64,000 nt of DNA from Campylobacter lari subsp. concheus (lineage in GTDB: Bacteria; Campylobacterota; Campylobacteria; Campylobacterales; Campylobacteraceae): NCBI RefSeq assembly GCF_008245025.1, contig NZ_CP043426.1, positions 310,001 to 374,000 on the forward strand, given 5' to 3'. The notes beneath the pieces were generated by a model. That model was not told the DNA's origin, searched no databases, and saw only the letters and a list, made by a program, of their open reading frames with translations. The translations under genes and the position numbers were made by a program. Shown one piece after another: positions 53,826-63,670 of the stretch; positions within the stretch are counted from its first letter, which is position 1; every line of letters starts with the position of its first letter.

Positions 53826-55188
53826 TATTTTAACTTTTACAAATGTTTTTGCATTACAGTGTCATCAACGCTTTTTTGATATAAGTGTAGAAAATAAAAC
53901 TTCTTTGATTGAAATTTTAAATGAACTTGGTAGAGAATGTGGTTTTAGCATTATAATAAAAGATTCATTAGCTAGAGAAAAGTTAAATCATACTCAAAAC
54001 TATCTGCACATAAGAAAAATGTCTTTAAGAGAAATTTTTAAACTTTTATTGATGGAAAATAATCTTGCTTATGAGTATGAAAAAAATATTTTAAAAATTT
54101 ATGGAAGACAAGTTAAAACTTTTAAAGTTCATTATATAAGTTCTATTAGAGAAGGGCAAAGTATTACTAAAGCTTCAGTGGATTCAAGACCTAAACAGGG
54201 TGATTATGATAGTGCTAAAGAAGCAGATAATTTAGTCATTAGTACAGATAAATTTGATTTTTGGGAAAAAATTTCAGAAGAAATACAAGCTTTATTAGAT
54301 GAAAATACAACTAAACCTATTATTAATACTAATGCAGGAATTATCACTTTAAATGCTACTTTGTATGAGCTTGCAAGAGTTGAAAAATATTTAAAAGATC
54401 TAAATAAAAGACTTAAAAAACAAGTTTTAATTGATGTAAGTATAGTTGCAGTACATTTAAATAAAAGTCATTCAAGTGGGATTAACTGGCAAGAGCTTGC
54501 TTTTAAACTTAATGGAGATGATAATGATTTTATAATCAATAAAGGCGGTATTAAAAATATTAATCTTAAAGCTAATGTTGAAACTAAGGCTATTTTAAAT
54601 TTATTACAAGAAAATGGCAAAACTACTGTACTTTCTAACCCAAAACTTATGGCACTTAATAATCAGCAAGCTATTATTTCCATAGGCGATACGATTAATT
54701 ATCAAGTAAAAGAAAGCTCTAAAGGTACTGAAAATGGTACAACTATTAGTGAAACTTATAATAATTATTCTATTTTTGTAGGAATTTTACTAAATATTTT
54801 GCCAGAAATTTCAGATGATCATAAAATCATGCTTAGGATTAATCCTAGTTTGAGTGATTTTAAATATAGTGTTGATAATCATAGACAAAATAAACCAAGA
54901 AATATAGCACCAGATACTATACAAAAAAAGCTTTCTACTGTAGTTGAAGTTGATGATGGACAAACTTTAATTTTGGGTGGATTGATTAGTAAAAATACGA
55001 TTAGTAACCATAATGAAGTAAGTGCTTTATCTAAAATACCACTTTTTGGCGCTTTGTTTCAAGGAAAGCAAAATTTGGAAGATATTAGTGAAATAGTTTT
55101 TATCATCAAGCCAAGTTTAATAAGAGCTGATAAAAAAGTATTAAGTTTGAAAGAATTAGGTTTTGAACATGAAGATGATATGTTTTAA
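53797..55188 (+). CDS. ctsD: transformation secretin CtsD
   Basis: The 463-residue GspD/PilQ-type secretin has a signal peptide (cleavage near VFALQC), N domains in the first 250 residues, and a C-terminal secretin domain (VLSNPKLMALNNQQAIISIG, VEVDDGQTLILGGLISKN). It forms the outer-membrane pore of the DNA-uptake pseudopilus. The N terminus is short compared with type II secretins, as in other Campylobacter. Confidence 0.9.
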   Translation: MKKIIFLFISILTFTNVFALQCHQRFFDISVENKTSLIEILNELGRECGFSIIIKDSLAREKLNHTQNYLHIRKMSLREIFKLLLMENNLAYEYEKNILKIYGRQVKTFKVHYISSIREGQSITKASVDSRPKQGDYDSAKEADNLVISTDKFDFWEKISEEIQALLDENTTKPIINTNAGIITLNATLYELARVEKYLKDLNKRLKKQVLIDVSIVAVHLNKSHSSGINWQELAFKLNGDDNDFIINKGGIKNINLKANVETKAILNLLQENGKTTVLSNPKLMALNNQQAIISIGDTINYQVKESSKGTENGTTISETYNNYSIFVGILLNILPEISDDHKIMLRINPSLSDFKYSVDNHRQNKPRNIAPDTIQKKLSTVVEVDDGQTLILGGLISKNTISNHNEVSALSKIPLFGALFQGKQNLEDISEIVFIIKPSLIRADKKVLSLKELGFEHEDDMF

Positions 55189-55498
55189 TTTTTTAATTTG
55201 TTTGTCTTTTTTAAATGCAATGAACATTCAAAATGAAAGTTTTGAGCAAAATGTATTCTATGAAAAATTTATTAATTATCCAAGTTATGAAAATGCTTTA
55301 AATTTGGCTAAATTTTTTTATCAAATAAAAGATTATCAAAAGGCTGTTTTTTGGGCTATTGAGGCAAATGAATTTGAGTTGTTGGAAAAAGAGGCATGGC
55401 TAGTTTTTATCAATGCTAAATTAAAACTTGGAAAGTATGAAGATGCTTTAAGGGCTAAAGAAGAGTATGAGAAACTTTTAGGAAATTATTTTGAATGA
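55169..55498 (+). CDS. small TPR-like protein of transformation locus
   Basis: The protein has a signal-like N terminus (MKMICFNFLICLSFLNA) followed by about 75 residues of helical repeats resembling two TPR units (ALNLAKFFYQIKDYQKAVFWA, ALRAKEEYEKLL). I prefer the ATG at 55169 (109 residues), which has AGG at about eight bases; the frame is open from a TTG at 55163. It overlaps the ctsD end and the ctsE start. C. jejuni has a small gene (Cj1472c as I recall) here, plus ctsP, which is not seen in this window. Confidence 0.65.
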   Translation: MKMICFNFLICLSFLNAMNIQNESFEQNVFYEKFINYPSYENALNLAKFFYQIKDYQKAVFWAIEANEFELLEKEAWLVFINAKLKLGKYEDALRAKEEYEKLLGNYFE

Positions 55499-56996
55499 TG
55501 CAAAAGTAATAAAAGAACTTTCTTTGCAAGAATTAGCTTTGGAGTACAAATTAGAAATTTTAGACTTAAATCAAACTCTTAAAATAGAAAAATATCTCCA
55601 TGTTTTACCTTTTTCTTTAATAGAACAATATAATATTTTTTGTTTTTATGAAGATGATGAAAATATTCATATAGCTTCTTTAAAACCTTTAGATGAGAGT
55701 ATTTTAGAAAAAATACAAAATTTATACCGCTTAAAGGTTATTAAAATTTTTCTTTGCGATGTTACACAATTTAAATTCTTACTAGAAAAGATTAAATTTT
55801 TAATTTGTTTTCAAAACTATCTTGATAAATTAGAGCTTAATTTAAAAAGTGATGAAAATAAAGATGAGTTTTTATTAGAGCAGTTTTTGAATTTAATTTT
55901 AACTTATGCTTGTTTTTTAAGAGCAAGTGATATTCACTTGGAGCCTTTGGAAAATGAAGTTTTGATAAGATTTAGAATAGATGGAGAATTAAAATATATC
56001 CATAGTCTTGATATGGATTCTTATCAGGCTTTATTAATACATATAAAAATCATTGCCTTGCTTAATGTGGCCGAACAAAGACAAGCTCAAGATGGGAGTT
56101 TTTCTAAAATAATCTTAGAGCAAAAGTATGACTTTAGAATTTCAATTATGCCTTTGTTATTTGGGCAAAGTGTGGTGCTTAGGATTTTAAAACAAGATGA
56201 GCATGTTTTAAAACTTGATAGACTTTTTATTAAAGAAGAAAATTTAATCTGTTTAAAAAAATACATGAACGCACCTTATGGTTTGATTTTATTTTGTGGG
56301 CCAACAGGGAGTGGTAAAAGCACTTTTATGCATGCCATTTTAAACGAGTTTGATCAAAATAAAAAAATCATTACTCTAGAAGATCCTATAGAATATAAAC
56401 TTAAACATGCTCAGCAAATTTTGTTAAATTCTAAAACCGGTTTTGATTTTCATAAAGCTTTAAGAGCAGTTTTGAGGCAAGATCCTGATGTGATTATGGT
56501 GGGTGAAATCAGAGATGAGGAGAGTTTGGATATAGTTTTAAAAGCTTCTTTAAGTGGACATTTAGTTTTAAGTACCCTGCATACTAATGGTGCTATAGAA
56601 GCTATTTTTAGAATGAAACATATGGGTGCAAAAGAATATTTAATAGCTTATGCGCTTAATTTGATCATAGCCCAACGTTTGGTGAGAAAATTATGTGAAT
56701 GTAAAGAAGCTAGTGATGAAAAATTTCATTTTCAAAATCAAGTTTTTGAAGGAAAATTTTATAAAGCAAAGGGTTGTGCTAAGTGTATGTATAGTGGATA
56801 TAAAGGGCGTTTAATGGTGGCTGAGTTTTTATTTTTGGATCGTAATTTAAAAAGTATGATAGAAAATAATGCAAATTATGAAAATATTTTAACATATGCT
56901 TTAAAAAAAGGCTTTTTGACTTTAGGTGTGGATGCTTTGGAAAAAGTTAAGCTTGGTTTAACAAGTGTAGATGAGCTAAGAAAGATTGGTTTTTGA
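55491..56996 (+). CDS. ctsE: transformation ATPase CtsE (GspE family)
   Basis: The 501-residue ATPase powers the transformation pseudopilus. It has Walker A GPTGSGKST (from residue 270), ITLEDPIEY, Walker B DPDVIMVGEIRDEES and the His box LVLSTLHTNGA. The zinc-binding cysteines are in CECKE and GCAKCMYSGYKGR. The start is TTG, overlapping the end of the small upstream gene by eight bases; the ATG codons nearby are out of frame. Confidence 0.92.
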   Translation: MNDAKVIKELSLQELALEYKLEILDLNQTLKIEKYLHVLPFSLIEQYNIFCFYEDDENIHIASLKPLDESILEKIQNLYRLKVIKIFLCDVTQFKFLLEKIKFLICFQNYLDKLELNLKSDENKDEFLLEQFLNLILTYACFLRASDIHLEPLENEVLIRFRIDGELKYIHSLDMDSYQALLIHIKIIALLNVAEQRQAQDGSFSKIILEQKYDFRISIMPLLFGQSVVLRILKQDEHVLKLDRLFIKEENLICLKKYMNAPYGLILFCGPTGSGKSTFMHAILNEFDQNKKIITLEDPIEYKLKHAQQILLNSKTGFDFHKALRAVLRQDPDVIMVGEIRDEESLDIVLKASLSGHLVLSTLHTNGAIEAIFRMKHMGAKEYLIAYALNLIIAQRLVRKLCECKEASDEKFHFQNQVFEGKFYKAKGCAKCMYSGYKGRLMVAEFLFLDRNLKSMIENNANYENILTYALKKGFLTLGVDALEKVKLGLTSVDELRKIGF

Positions 56997-58153
56997 AAAA
57001 ATTTATTATTTTTTATACTTTAAACAAAGGGCAAAAGCAATGCATAATTAAAGCCAAAAATCTATATGAAGCCAGAAATTTTGCACAAAAATCATTTGAA
57101 AATATAATTGGCGTTGAAGAATACTTTGGAGCAACAAAACATAAAATTAAAGAAGAAGAGCTTATTTTTATCCTTAAAGATTTAAGTATGGTTTTAAAAG
57201 CAGGATTAAGTTTACAAGAGGCTATTTTAGAATTTGCAAGATCAAATCATGATGCGTACGTAGCTAAAATATTTAGTGTGATTTATAATAAACTCAAAAA
57301 TGGAAGCTCTTATAATGAAGCTTTTAGAGGTGTTTTAAATTCTAGAGAATGTGCTGTTTTAAAAATTTGTGACGGTAAGGAGGATTTATATAAGGCTTTC
57401 GAGATTATCATTAATCTAAAAGAGAAAAACCTTCATAATTTTAAGCAGTTTAAAAAATCTATAACTTATCCACTTTTTGTTTTTACATGTATTATTTTAG
57501 CTTTTTTTATACTAATGATTTTGGTTTTGCCTGAGTTTAAAACTTTATTTTTGCAACTTGAATTAGATTTACCAAAAATCACTCAAATTCTTTTTGTTTT
57601 AGGAGATTTTTTTAAACATTTTTATGTATTTATTTTATTAGGTATGGGAATTTTTATAATGCTTGCTTACTCTTTTAGAAAGTCTTTGTTTTTTCATAAA
57701 ATTCTTTTTTATTCTCCTATTTTTGGAAAGATAATATTTTATCAAGATAAATTTTGTTTTTTCTTAATTTTTTCATATTTATTGAAAGCAGGGGTGGATA
57801 TAAAAAGAGCTTTTGAGCTTGCTTGTGAAGGTATAGAAAATCAATTTTTTAAAAACAAAATGTTTATTATAAAGACCTCATTTGAATCAGGACTTGATTT
57901 AGATCAAGCTTTTTTCAAAATAAAGCTTTTTGAATCTTTTGCGATAAGAATGTTAAATTTAGCTTTAAAAAGTTCTAAATTAGATGAAAGTACTTATGAA
58001 CTTGCTTTATTTTATGAACATAAAAAAGAAAATTACACTCAAAGACTTTTAAGTGTTTTAGAGCCTTTGATGACAATTTTTGTGGCGAGTTTGATTTTAG
58101 TTTTAGCCTTGGGTGTATTTTTACCTATGTGGCAAATTAGTCAAGGAATTTAA
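56993..58153 (+). CDS. ctsF: transformation inner-membrane protein CtsF (GspF family)
   Basis: The 386-residue polytopic protein has two GspF domains, each followed by membrane helices (about 170-190, 210-230 and 360-380). Motifs include LSMVLKAGLSLQEAI and FSYLLKAGVDIKRAF. It is the platform protein of the pseudopilus. The start is TTG, overlapping ctsE by four bases. The stop overlaps that of the convergent TSUP gene by four bases. Confidence 0.9.
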   Translation: MKKFIIFYTLNKGQKQCIIKAKNLYEARNFAQKSFENIIGVEEYFGATKHKIKEEELIFILKDLSMVLKAGLSLQEAILEFARSNHDAYVAKIFSVIYNKLKNGSSYNEAFRGVLNSRECAVLKICDGKEDLYKAFEIIINLKEKNLHNFKQFKKSITYPLFVFTCIILAFFILMILVLPEFKTLFLQLELDLPKITQILFVLGDFFKHFYVFILLGMGIFIMLAYSFRKSLFFHKILFYSPIFGKIIFYQDKFCFFLIFSYLLKAGVDIKRAFELACEGIENQFFKNKMFIIKTSFESGLDLDQAFFKIKLFESFAIRMLNLALKSSKLDESTYELALFYEHKKENYTQRLLSVLEPLMTIFVASLILVLALGVFLPMWQISQGI

Positions 58154-58902
58154 GCAAGATAATCATAAGCAACCTTAGCTATAGTTAAAGCAACCATGGT
58201 TAAAAAAAGTTTTTTGATAAAAGTTCCTTGTGTTTTTAAGACTAGTTTTGAGCCTGCAAAGGCTCCTAAAACTTGGCCTATACCCATTAAAATACCAACT
58301 TTCCAAAGTACTTCATAAGAGTATAAAAACACCCCTAAAGCTACTACATTGCTAGTGAAATTTAAGATTTTAGTATTAATGCTTGCATTTTTCATACTAA
58401 AACCAAGAAATATTACACAAGCAAAAATCCAAAAAGATCCAGTTCCAGGCCCTAAAAAGCCATCATAAAAGCCAAGCAATAAACCAAAAGTGATTTGAAA
58501 GCTTGTAGTACTCATTTTCGCTTCATTATGAACATTTCCTAAATTAGGCTTAAAAATAGTATAAAGAAAAACTAAAGCTAGGCATATTAGCACAATGATT
58601 TTAACAGCGTTTTGATTTATTAGTAAAACTGCATAAGTACCAATAACAGCTCCAATTGCGGTAAATAAAATACCTAAAGCAATTTTTTCTATATTCATAT
58701 GTTTTCTATAAGATAAAACTGCAGTAAGTGAGCCAAAAGTGCTTTGAAGTTTATTGGTAGCTAAGGCTAAATGAGGAGGGATCCCACAAGCAAATAAAGC
58801 AGGTATAGTAATAAGTCCACCGCCACCTACAATCGCATCAACACAGCCTGCAAAAGCAGCAACAAAAAATAAAATCACATAATAAGTTAATTCAAGCTCC
58901 AT
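58150..58902 (-). CDS. TSUP-family (TauE/SafE) membrane transporter
   Basis: The 250-residue protein has about eight membrane helices and the two family motifs GCVDAIVGGGGLITIPAL and LLLGFYDGFLGPGTGSFW. TSUP proteins export or import sulfur-containing or organic anions; the substrate cannot be told here. It overlaps the upstream TIGR02757 gene by 16 bases. Confidence 0.88.
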   Translation of the reverse strand: MELELTYYVILFFVAAFAGCVDAIVGGGGLITIPALFACGIPPHLALATNKLQSTFGSLTAVLSYRKHMNIEKIALGILFTAIGAVIGTYAVLLINQNAVKIIVLICLALVFLYTIFKPNLGNVHNEAKMSTTSFQITFGLLLGFYDGFLGPGTGSFWIFACVIFLGFSMKNASINTKILNFTSNVVALGVFLYSYEVLWKVGILMGIGQVLGAFAGSKLVLKTQGTFIKKLFLTMVALTIAKVAYDYLA

Positions 58903-59636
58903 AAGCTTTCCTTGTTTTGTCCGATTCTATATAGAGCAAAATCATATTTTATAGGATCTTGTGGATCAAATTTTTTAAGACTTTGAGTAAGCTCTAAAAC
59001 ACTTTTAAAATCATAAATCTTACGCTTTAAAAGCTTAAGTTTTAATGAAACTTTATGAGTATGAGTATCTAATGGTATGAGTAAATCTTTTTTATCGATA
59101 TTTTTAAACAAGCCCAAATCAAGCTCATCTTTTCTTACCATCCACCTAAGATACATATTGTACCTTTTTAAAGGACCTTTTGGAGTTTTAAATTCTTTTG
59201 AAAAGAAAAATTCATAACCATAGCTTTTATAAGGATTAAGCTTATAAATTGTTTCTATAAAATCTTTTATTGCATGTGTGATGTTTTGCTCTTTTTGATA
59301 AGTTTTGGTGAAAATATTTTCTATACTATCTTCATTTTTTAAGCGTTTGAGTGTGATAAAAATTTGAGCTATATCTTGAGAGTTTTGAAAGCGGTATTTT
59401 AGATATTTACATTCTTTTTTAATAATTTCATCGTTTCTTTCAAGCAAGGAAAAATCAAGTTTTTTTAAAAAATTTACAATATTTTTAGCATTTCCATAGG
59501 CAAATAAAGCGCAAAGTAAAGCTATGGTTTCATCTTTATAAACACTTGCAATTTGTAAAGGATCAGGATGAAAGAAAAGCTCTTTTTGAGTATTTTTACT
59601 TAAAATAGCCTCATCTAAAAGAGCTTTAATTTGCAT
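58887..59636 (-). CDS. TIGR02757 family protein
   Basis: The 249-residue protein fits the TIGR02757/DUF2400 family (FHPDPLQIASVYKDETIALL, CALFAYGNAKNIVNFL, IPLDTHTHKVSLKL, DPIKYDFALYRIGQN). The family has a helical fold reminiscent of HhH-GPD DNA glycosylases, but no activity is established. It follows flgK with a one-base overlap. Confidence 0.82.
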   Translation of the reverse strand: MQIKALLDEAILSKNTQKELFFHPDPLQIASVYKDETIALLCALFAYGNAKNIVNFLKKLDFSLLERNDEIIKKECKYLKYRFQNSQDIAQIFITLKRLKNEDSIENIFTKTYQKEQNITHAIKDFIETIYKLNPYKSYGYEFFFSKEFKTPKGPLKRYNMYLRWMVRKDELDLGLFKNIDKKDLLIPLDTHTHKVSLKLKLLKRKIYDFKSVLELTQSLKKFDPQDPIKYDFALYRIGQNKESLWSLN

Positions 59637-61465
59637 TAAGATTTTAAACCAAGTAAGGTTTCAAGCATTTGATCAACAGTAGTTACGATTTTAGCTGCAG
59701 CACCATAACTTGCTTGATATTGTATAAGCGCTGCTAATTCTTCGTTAGTATTTACGCCACTTTTTGATTGGTATTCTGCATAGGCTGTGTTAAATACTGT
59801 CATATTAGTTGCATGTGCAAAACCATTACTTTCAGCATTTGATGCGATTTGACCTGTAAATTTTCTATAATATCCATCTAAAGTCATAGTATCAACTGTG
59901 CCATCTTTATTATAAAAATTTACTTTTTGATTTTGAAGTTGTAACATAGCGTTAGCTATATCGTTATTTCCATCAACCCCATTTGAACTTGCTTTTAAGC
60001 TATTAGGATCATTTCTAATACTTGAATTTACATTGATATTGTTTGCATCTTGGCCATTGAAAAATGAAGATACATTTAAAGCACCAGGAAAATTTGTGCC
60101 ATTATCTTTAAAAGCTATTTTATAACCTTTTTTTAGGCTATTAATTTGAAAATTTCCACTATCGCTTTTTCCATCATAGTGATAAAAGGCTTGAAAATAA
60201 TCATTTAAATCATTATCAGGTTTTCCGTCATGGTTATCATCTATATCCGCATTGATTTGTTTTACAACATCTTCTATGGTGGTGTTAATATCTATTTTTA
60301 TGGTTCTAGTAGCGACAGGATCGCCTTTTTCATTATAAACTGTGATGTTAAAACTTCCTGCTTGAATATTTTTATCATAATTCATCAAAGAAGTATCGGG
60401 TTTTAGGCTTTTTAAATCATCTGAATTTACTTTATCAGTTGCTGCTTGAGCATAGACATTATTAGTTTGAGTTATAAGTGTTTTTGTAAAAGTATTGAGC
60501 ATGTCTTTATACTCTTGTAATATTCCATCGCTATAAGTATCATGATTACCATCGTAATTTCTACCTCTAAGGTCAAGTTGGGCTCCAAGTTGTCCGCCTG
60601 AAATTTTACTAGTTAGGTCATAGCGATTTTCATCATTAACTTCATAATAAATTTGATAAAATCCATTAGGATTATTATCATCTAGTTTTAAGGGGTGGAA
60701 GCTAGAGCCGTTTACTATACTAAAACCTTGAATACTTAAATCATAATATCTTCCAGAATCAGTCATAGTGGATTCTAACGTACTATCTTGAGAGCTTTTG
60801 CCTTTCCAAGCTACTGCGTCAACTAACTTTGAAAGCCTAAGTTCAAGTTCATCTCTTCTATCTCTTAGTTGATTGGCATTATCAGTTGGTAAAACTTCTT
60901 CGTTTTCAAGTTGTTTATTGATATTTGCAATTTCTTGACCAATATTATTGATCTCATCTACAGTTTGTCTGATTTGTTCATTGACGGTTTGTTGCATTTT
61001 ATTAAGATCTTGCAAAGTTTTTTGTATATTTTGAGTTAATACATTTGCACTATTAACAAGATCTATTTTACTTGCTCCATCACTTGGATTAGAAGCAAAG
61101 TTGTTCCATGCATCATAATAATTTTTATAATCTTGTAAAATACCAGTTCCTTGCATATCAGGAAATCTTTGACTTGCTTCTTGTAAAATTTGCCCCAAAT
61201 AATTTGTGTAGTTTTGCTGAGTGGTGGCATTTTTTAATTCATAGTAAGAATGTTCATCGTGTAATCTTTTTATGGTGTCAATTTGTGTACCTGTTCCTAG
61301 ATGCAAACCACCTCTATCAAGAGACATGCTTGAGCTTTGTACAGCTCTTTGTCTAGTGTAAAATACAGCATCTGCATTAGCAATATTATTACCTGTTGTG
61401 TTAATTTGAAGCTCAGCGGCTCTTATGCCACTAACTCCAGTATATAAGCTATCAAAAATTCCCAT
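59636..61465 (-). CDS. flgK: flagellar hook-filament junction protein FlgK
   Basis: The 609-residue protein has the N-terminal rod/hook signature (SLYTGVSGIRAAELQINTT, GNNIANADAVFYTRQ) and the C-terminal coiled coil (ALIQYQASYGAAAKIVTTVD). A variable central region lies between. FlgK joins hook and filament. It follows flgN after 10 bases in a minus-strand operon flgM-flgN-flgK. Confidence 0.95.
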   Translation of the reverse strand: MGIFDSLYTGVSGIRAAELQINTTGNNIANADAVFYTRQRAVQSSSMSLDRGGLHLGTGTQIDTIKRLHDEHSYYELKNATTQQNYTNYLGQILQEASQRFPDMQGTGILQDYKNYYDAWNNFASNPSDGASKIDLVNSANVLTQNIQKTLQDLNKMQQTVNEQIRQTVDEINNIGQEIANINKQLENEEVLPTDNANQLRDRRDELELRLSKLVDAVAWKGKSSQDSTLESTMTDSGRYYDLSIQGFSIVNGSSFHPLKLDDNNPNGFYQIYYEVNDENRYDLTSKISGGQLGAQLDLRGRNYDGNHDTYSDGILQEYKDMLNTFTKTLITQTNNVYAQAATDKVNSDDLKSLKPDTSLMNYDKNIQAGSFNITVYNEKGDPVATRTIKIDINTTIEDVVKQINADIDDNHDGKPDNDLNDYFQAFYHYDGKSDSGNFQINSLKKGYKIAFKDNGTNFPGALNVSSFFNGQDANNINVNSSIRNDPNSLKASSNGVDGNNDIANAMLQLQNQKVNFYNKDGTVDTMTLDGYYRKFTGQIASNAESNGFAHATNMTVFNTAYAEYQSKSGVNTNEELAALIQYQASYGAAAKIVTTVDQMLETLLGLKS

Positions 61466-61475
61466 GACTTAGCCT

Positions 61476-61910
61476 TTAAACATTAATCTTAAACAATGAA
61501 TCTGGAATAGTTTTATTGTCTCCATAAGCATTATTTGTTCCATTTTGTTCAAACATTACATTTAAAAGATTGTCGTAAAAATTTTTAATAATAAGAGCTA
61601 GTTTGGCGTATTCTTTATTTTTTTGGTGTAAGGTGTTTAAATTTTGCTTTAAAAGAGCAAGTTTTTCTTTATCTTCATCATCTAAAAGCTCATCTAAGCC
61701 TTTATTGTTTCCTTGGTTGCTAAGTTCTACTAAAGCCTTGTCAAGATTTTTTTTAGCAATTTGAAAATCACTTATAAGTTTAGTTTTTTCCTCAACACTT
61801 TTACTTACATGTTTATGATTAGCAGCTTGAATTTGTGCTATATCTTCTAAAGTAAGATTGATGAGTTTTTCTAAAATAGAATTTGTTTCATCTAAATATT
61901 GTTTAACCAT
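61476..61910 (-). CDS. flgN: flagellar chaperone FlgN-like
   Basis: The 144-residue protein is helical, with coiled-coil character, and sits between flgM and flgK, as expected for the export chaperone of FlgK and FlgL. Family conservation is low, so the call rests mainly on context and length. Confidence 0.75.
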   Translation of the reverse strand: MVKQYLDETNSILEKLINLTLEDIAQIQAANHKHVSKSVEEKTKLISDFQIAKKNLDKALVELSNQGNNKGLDELLDDEDKEKLALLKQNLNTLHQKNKEYAKLALIIKNFYDNLLNVMFEQNGTNNAYGDNKTIPDSLFKINV

Positions 61911-61953
61911 TTTTTATCCTTTCTTAGGCTGCAAACCCAAAAAAGGATAAAAA

Positions 61954-62160
61954 TTATAATAAAGAATCTGCTATTGCTTTAGAAGTGGCTTGTAGGTTGA
62001 TTTTATACTCACCATTTTTAATTTGAGAAGCAATTAAAGATGCTTTACTTTCTTCTGTCTTTTGAGTTTCTTTTGCCTTGTTGTTTTCTTTATTTTCTGT
62101 TTTATTTATATCATTAGTAGCAACTTGAGCTACATAACTTTGATGTATAGGGTTTATCAT
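61954..62160 (-). CDS. flgM: anti-sigma-28 factor FlgM
   Basis: The short 68-residue protein has a polar, disordered first half and a C-terminal part (KASLIASQIKNGEYKINLQA) that matches the sigma-28-binding region of FlgM. It inhibits FliA. GGAGGC (minus strand, 62166-62171) is its ribosome site, and a sigma-28 promoter precedes it. Confidence 0.88.
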   Translation of the reverse strand: MINPIHQSYVAQVATNDINKTENKENNKAKETQKTEESKASLIASQIKNGEYKINLQATSKAIADSLL

Positions 62161-62196
62161 TTTAAGCCTCCAGTTCTATTGAAAAACTCTAAGAAC

Positions 62197-62223
62197 TATA
62201 TCGACACTTAAAAAAATAACTTA
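62197..62223 (-). promoter_or_regulatory. sigma-28 promoter of flgM-flgN-flgK
   Basis: On the minus strand, TAAGTTAT (62216-62223), 11 bases, then TCGATATA (62197-62204) agrees with the sigma-28 pattern TAAAGTTT-N11-GCCGATAA in spacing and core. The flgM start is about 37 bases downstream. Confidence 0.75.
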
Positions 62224-62586
62224 ACCCCTTTCTTTTAAATAATCAAATAATAATTTTGAAAAACCTAACCCCCCGCTTAATGCTTTACTCATGGTATCAT
62301 TATACATAGATGAATAAATTTCATCACTTGCATCTTTTCCAAATAAAGAATTTTCTTGTTTTAAAGAAATATCCAAAACACTTTTAACTAAAAAAGCTTC
62401 AAAAGCATCAGTTTGTTCTTTTAAAGCTTTATCTTCGTCGTTTAATGCCTGTATATGAGTTAAATCATTTTTAAAAGCACTATCTGCATAATTTTTAGCA
62501 GCCTTGTAGCTATTGTTGTGTTTAGTAATACTTTCATAAAGTTCGCTACTATAGTTTTTGTTCGCTAAATAATTATCAATTCTCAT
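62221..62586 (-). CDS. flgJ: flagellar rod-binding protein FlgJ (short form)
   Basis: The 121-residue protein corresponds to the N-terminal rod-capping half of FlgJ (AFEAFLVKSVLDISLKQEN, SSMYNDTMSKALSGGLGFS). The muramidase half found in enteric bacteria is absent, as is usual in Campylobacter. It overlaps flgI by one base. Confidence 0.85.
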   Translation of the reverse strand: MRIDNYLANKNYSSELYESITKHNNSYKAAKNYADSAFKNDLTHIQALNDEDKALKEQTDAFEAFLVKSVLDISLKQENSLFGKDASDEIYSSMYNDTMSKALSGGLGFSKLLFDYLKERG

Positions 62587-63632
62587 TATATTACCTCTAA
62601 TTCAGCGCTGATAGCACCAGCTCTTTTTAGATTTTGCATAATAGCTATGATATCATTTGGTGCTGCTCCAAGTTTATTTAGCATTCTAGCTATGTTTGCT
62701 ACTGTTGTTTTATTGTTCGTGATTTTTAAAGTATTAGATACTGGATCTAAAATACCACCATCTTTCATATCGATTTCATTTTGTCCTAAAGCTACGGTAT
62801 TATTTGGATCGATTTTTATAGTGATATCTTTATGAGTAATTAATATAGGTTCAACTTCTATATTTACTCCTGCTACTATAGTTCCAGTTCTTTCATCAAT
62901 GATCACTTTGCTTTCTGGAGTATAAGCTATATCTTGTTCTAATACTCTTGCCATAAACTCAACATGAGAAAATTCTTCAGGTTTTGTTAATTTTATAGTT
63001 CTAGAATCCAAAGCTTTTGCTATATCTGTATCAAAAATAGCATTTAAAACTCTTTCTATATTATTAGCTGTTTTAAAATCTGCTTCTTTTAGGCTTAAAA
63101 TTAAATCTTCGCTTTGACTAAAATTTTGAGGAATTTCTCTTTCTACTACTGCACCATTAATAACATTTGCTGAGGTTGAGTGTGTTCCTGCTGCACCCGG
63201 TCTTGGACTAAGTCCACCTATAGCTAAAGAGCCTTGAGCTACTGCATAAATTTCTCCATCAACTCCTTTTAAAGCTGTCATAAGCAAGGTTCCACCTTGT
63301 AAAGATTTAGCATCACCTAAAGAAGCTACACTTACATCAAGTTTATCGCCACTTCTTGCAAAAGCAGGAAGTTTTGCTGTAACCATTACCGCCGCTGTAT
63401 TTTTTGATTTTATATCGCCTGGGCTAATTTTTACATTCATACCTTGAAGCATATTTGAAATAGATTGTAGAGTAAATTCGCTACTTGTACCATCTCCGCT
63501 TCCATTTAAGCCAACAACCAAACCATATCCTATAAGTTGGTTATCTCTAACACCTACTACATTGGTAAGTTCTTTAATAGTAGCTGCAAAAACGCTTAGG
63601 CTTAGCACTAAGTTCAAAAATAATATTCTCAT
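62586..63632 (-). CDS. flgI: flagellar P-ring protein FlgI
   Basis: The 348-residue protein has a signal peptide (MRILFLNLVLSLSVFA) and conserved P-ring motifs (GVRDNQLIGYGLVVGLNGSG, GTLLMTALKGVDGEIYAVAQ, PRPGAAGTHSTSANVINGA). It forms the periplasmic P ring. A sigma-54 promoter lies upstream. Confidence 0.96.
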   Translation of the reverse strand: MRILFLNLVLSLSVFAATIKELTNVVGVRDNQLIGYGLVVGLNGSGDGTSSEFTLQSISNMLQGMNVKISPGDIKSKNTAAVMVTAKLPAFARSGDKLDVSVASLGDAKSLQGGTLLMTALKGVDGEIYAVAQGSLAIGGLSPRPGAAGTHSTSANVINGAVVEREIPQNFSQSEDLILSLKEADFKTANNIERVLNAIFDTDIAKALDSRTIKLTKPEEFSHVEFMARVLEQDIAYTPESKVIIDERTGTIVAGVNIEVEPILITHKDITIKIDPNNTVALGQNEIDMKDGGILDPVSNTLKITNNKTTVANIARMLNKLGAAPNDIIAIMQNLKRAGAISAELEVI

Positions 63633-63670
63633 CGATTCTTCCTTTAATCTATGCTATTTTCATAAATTAA

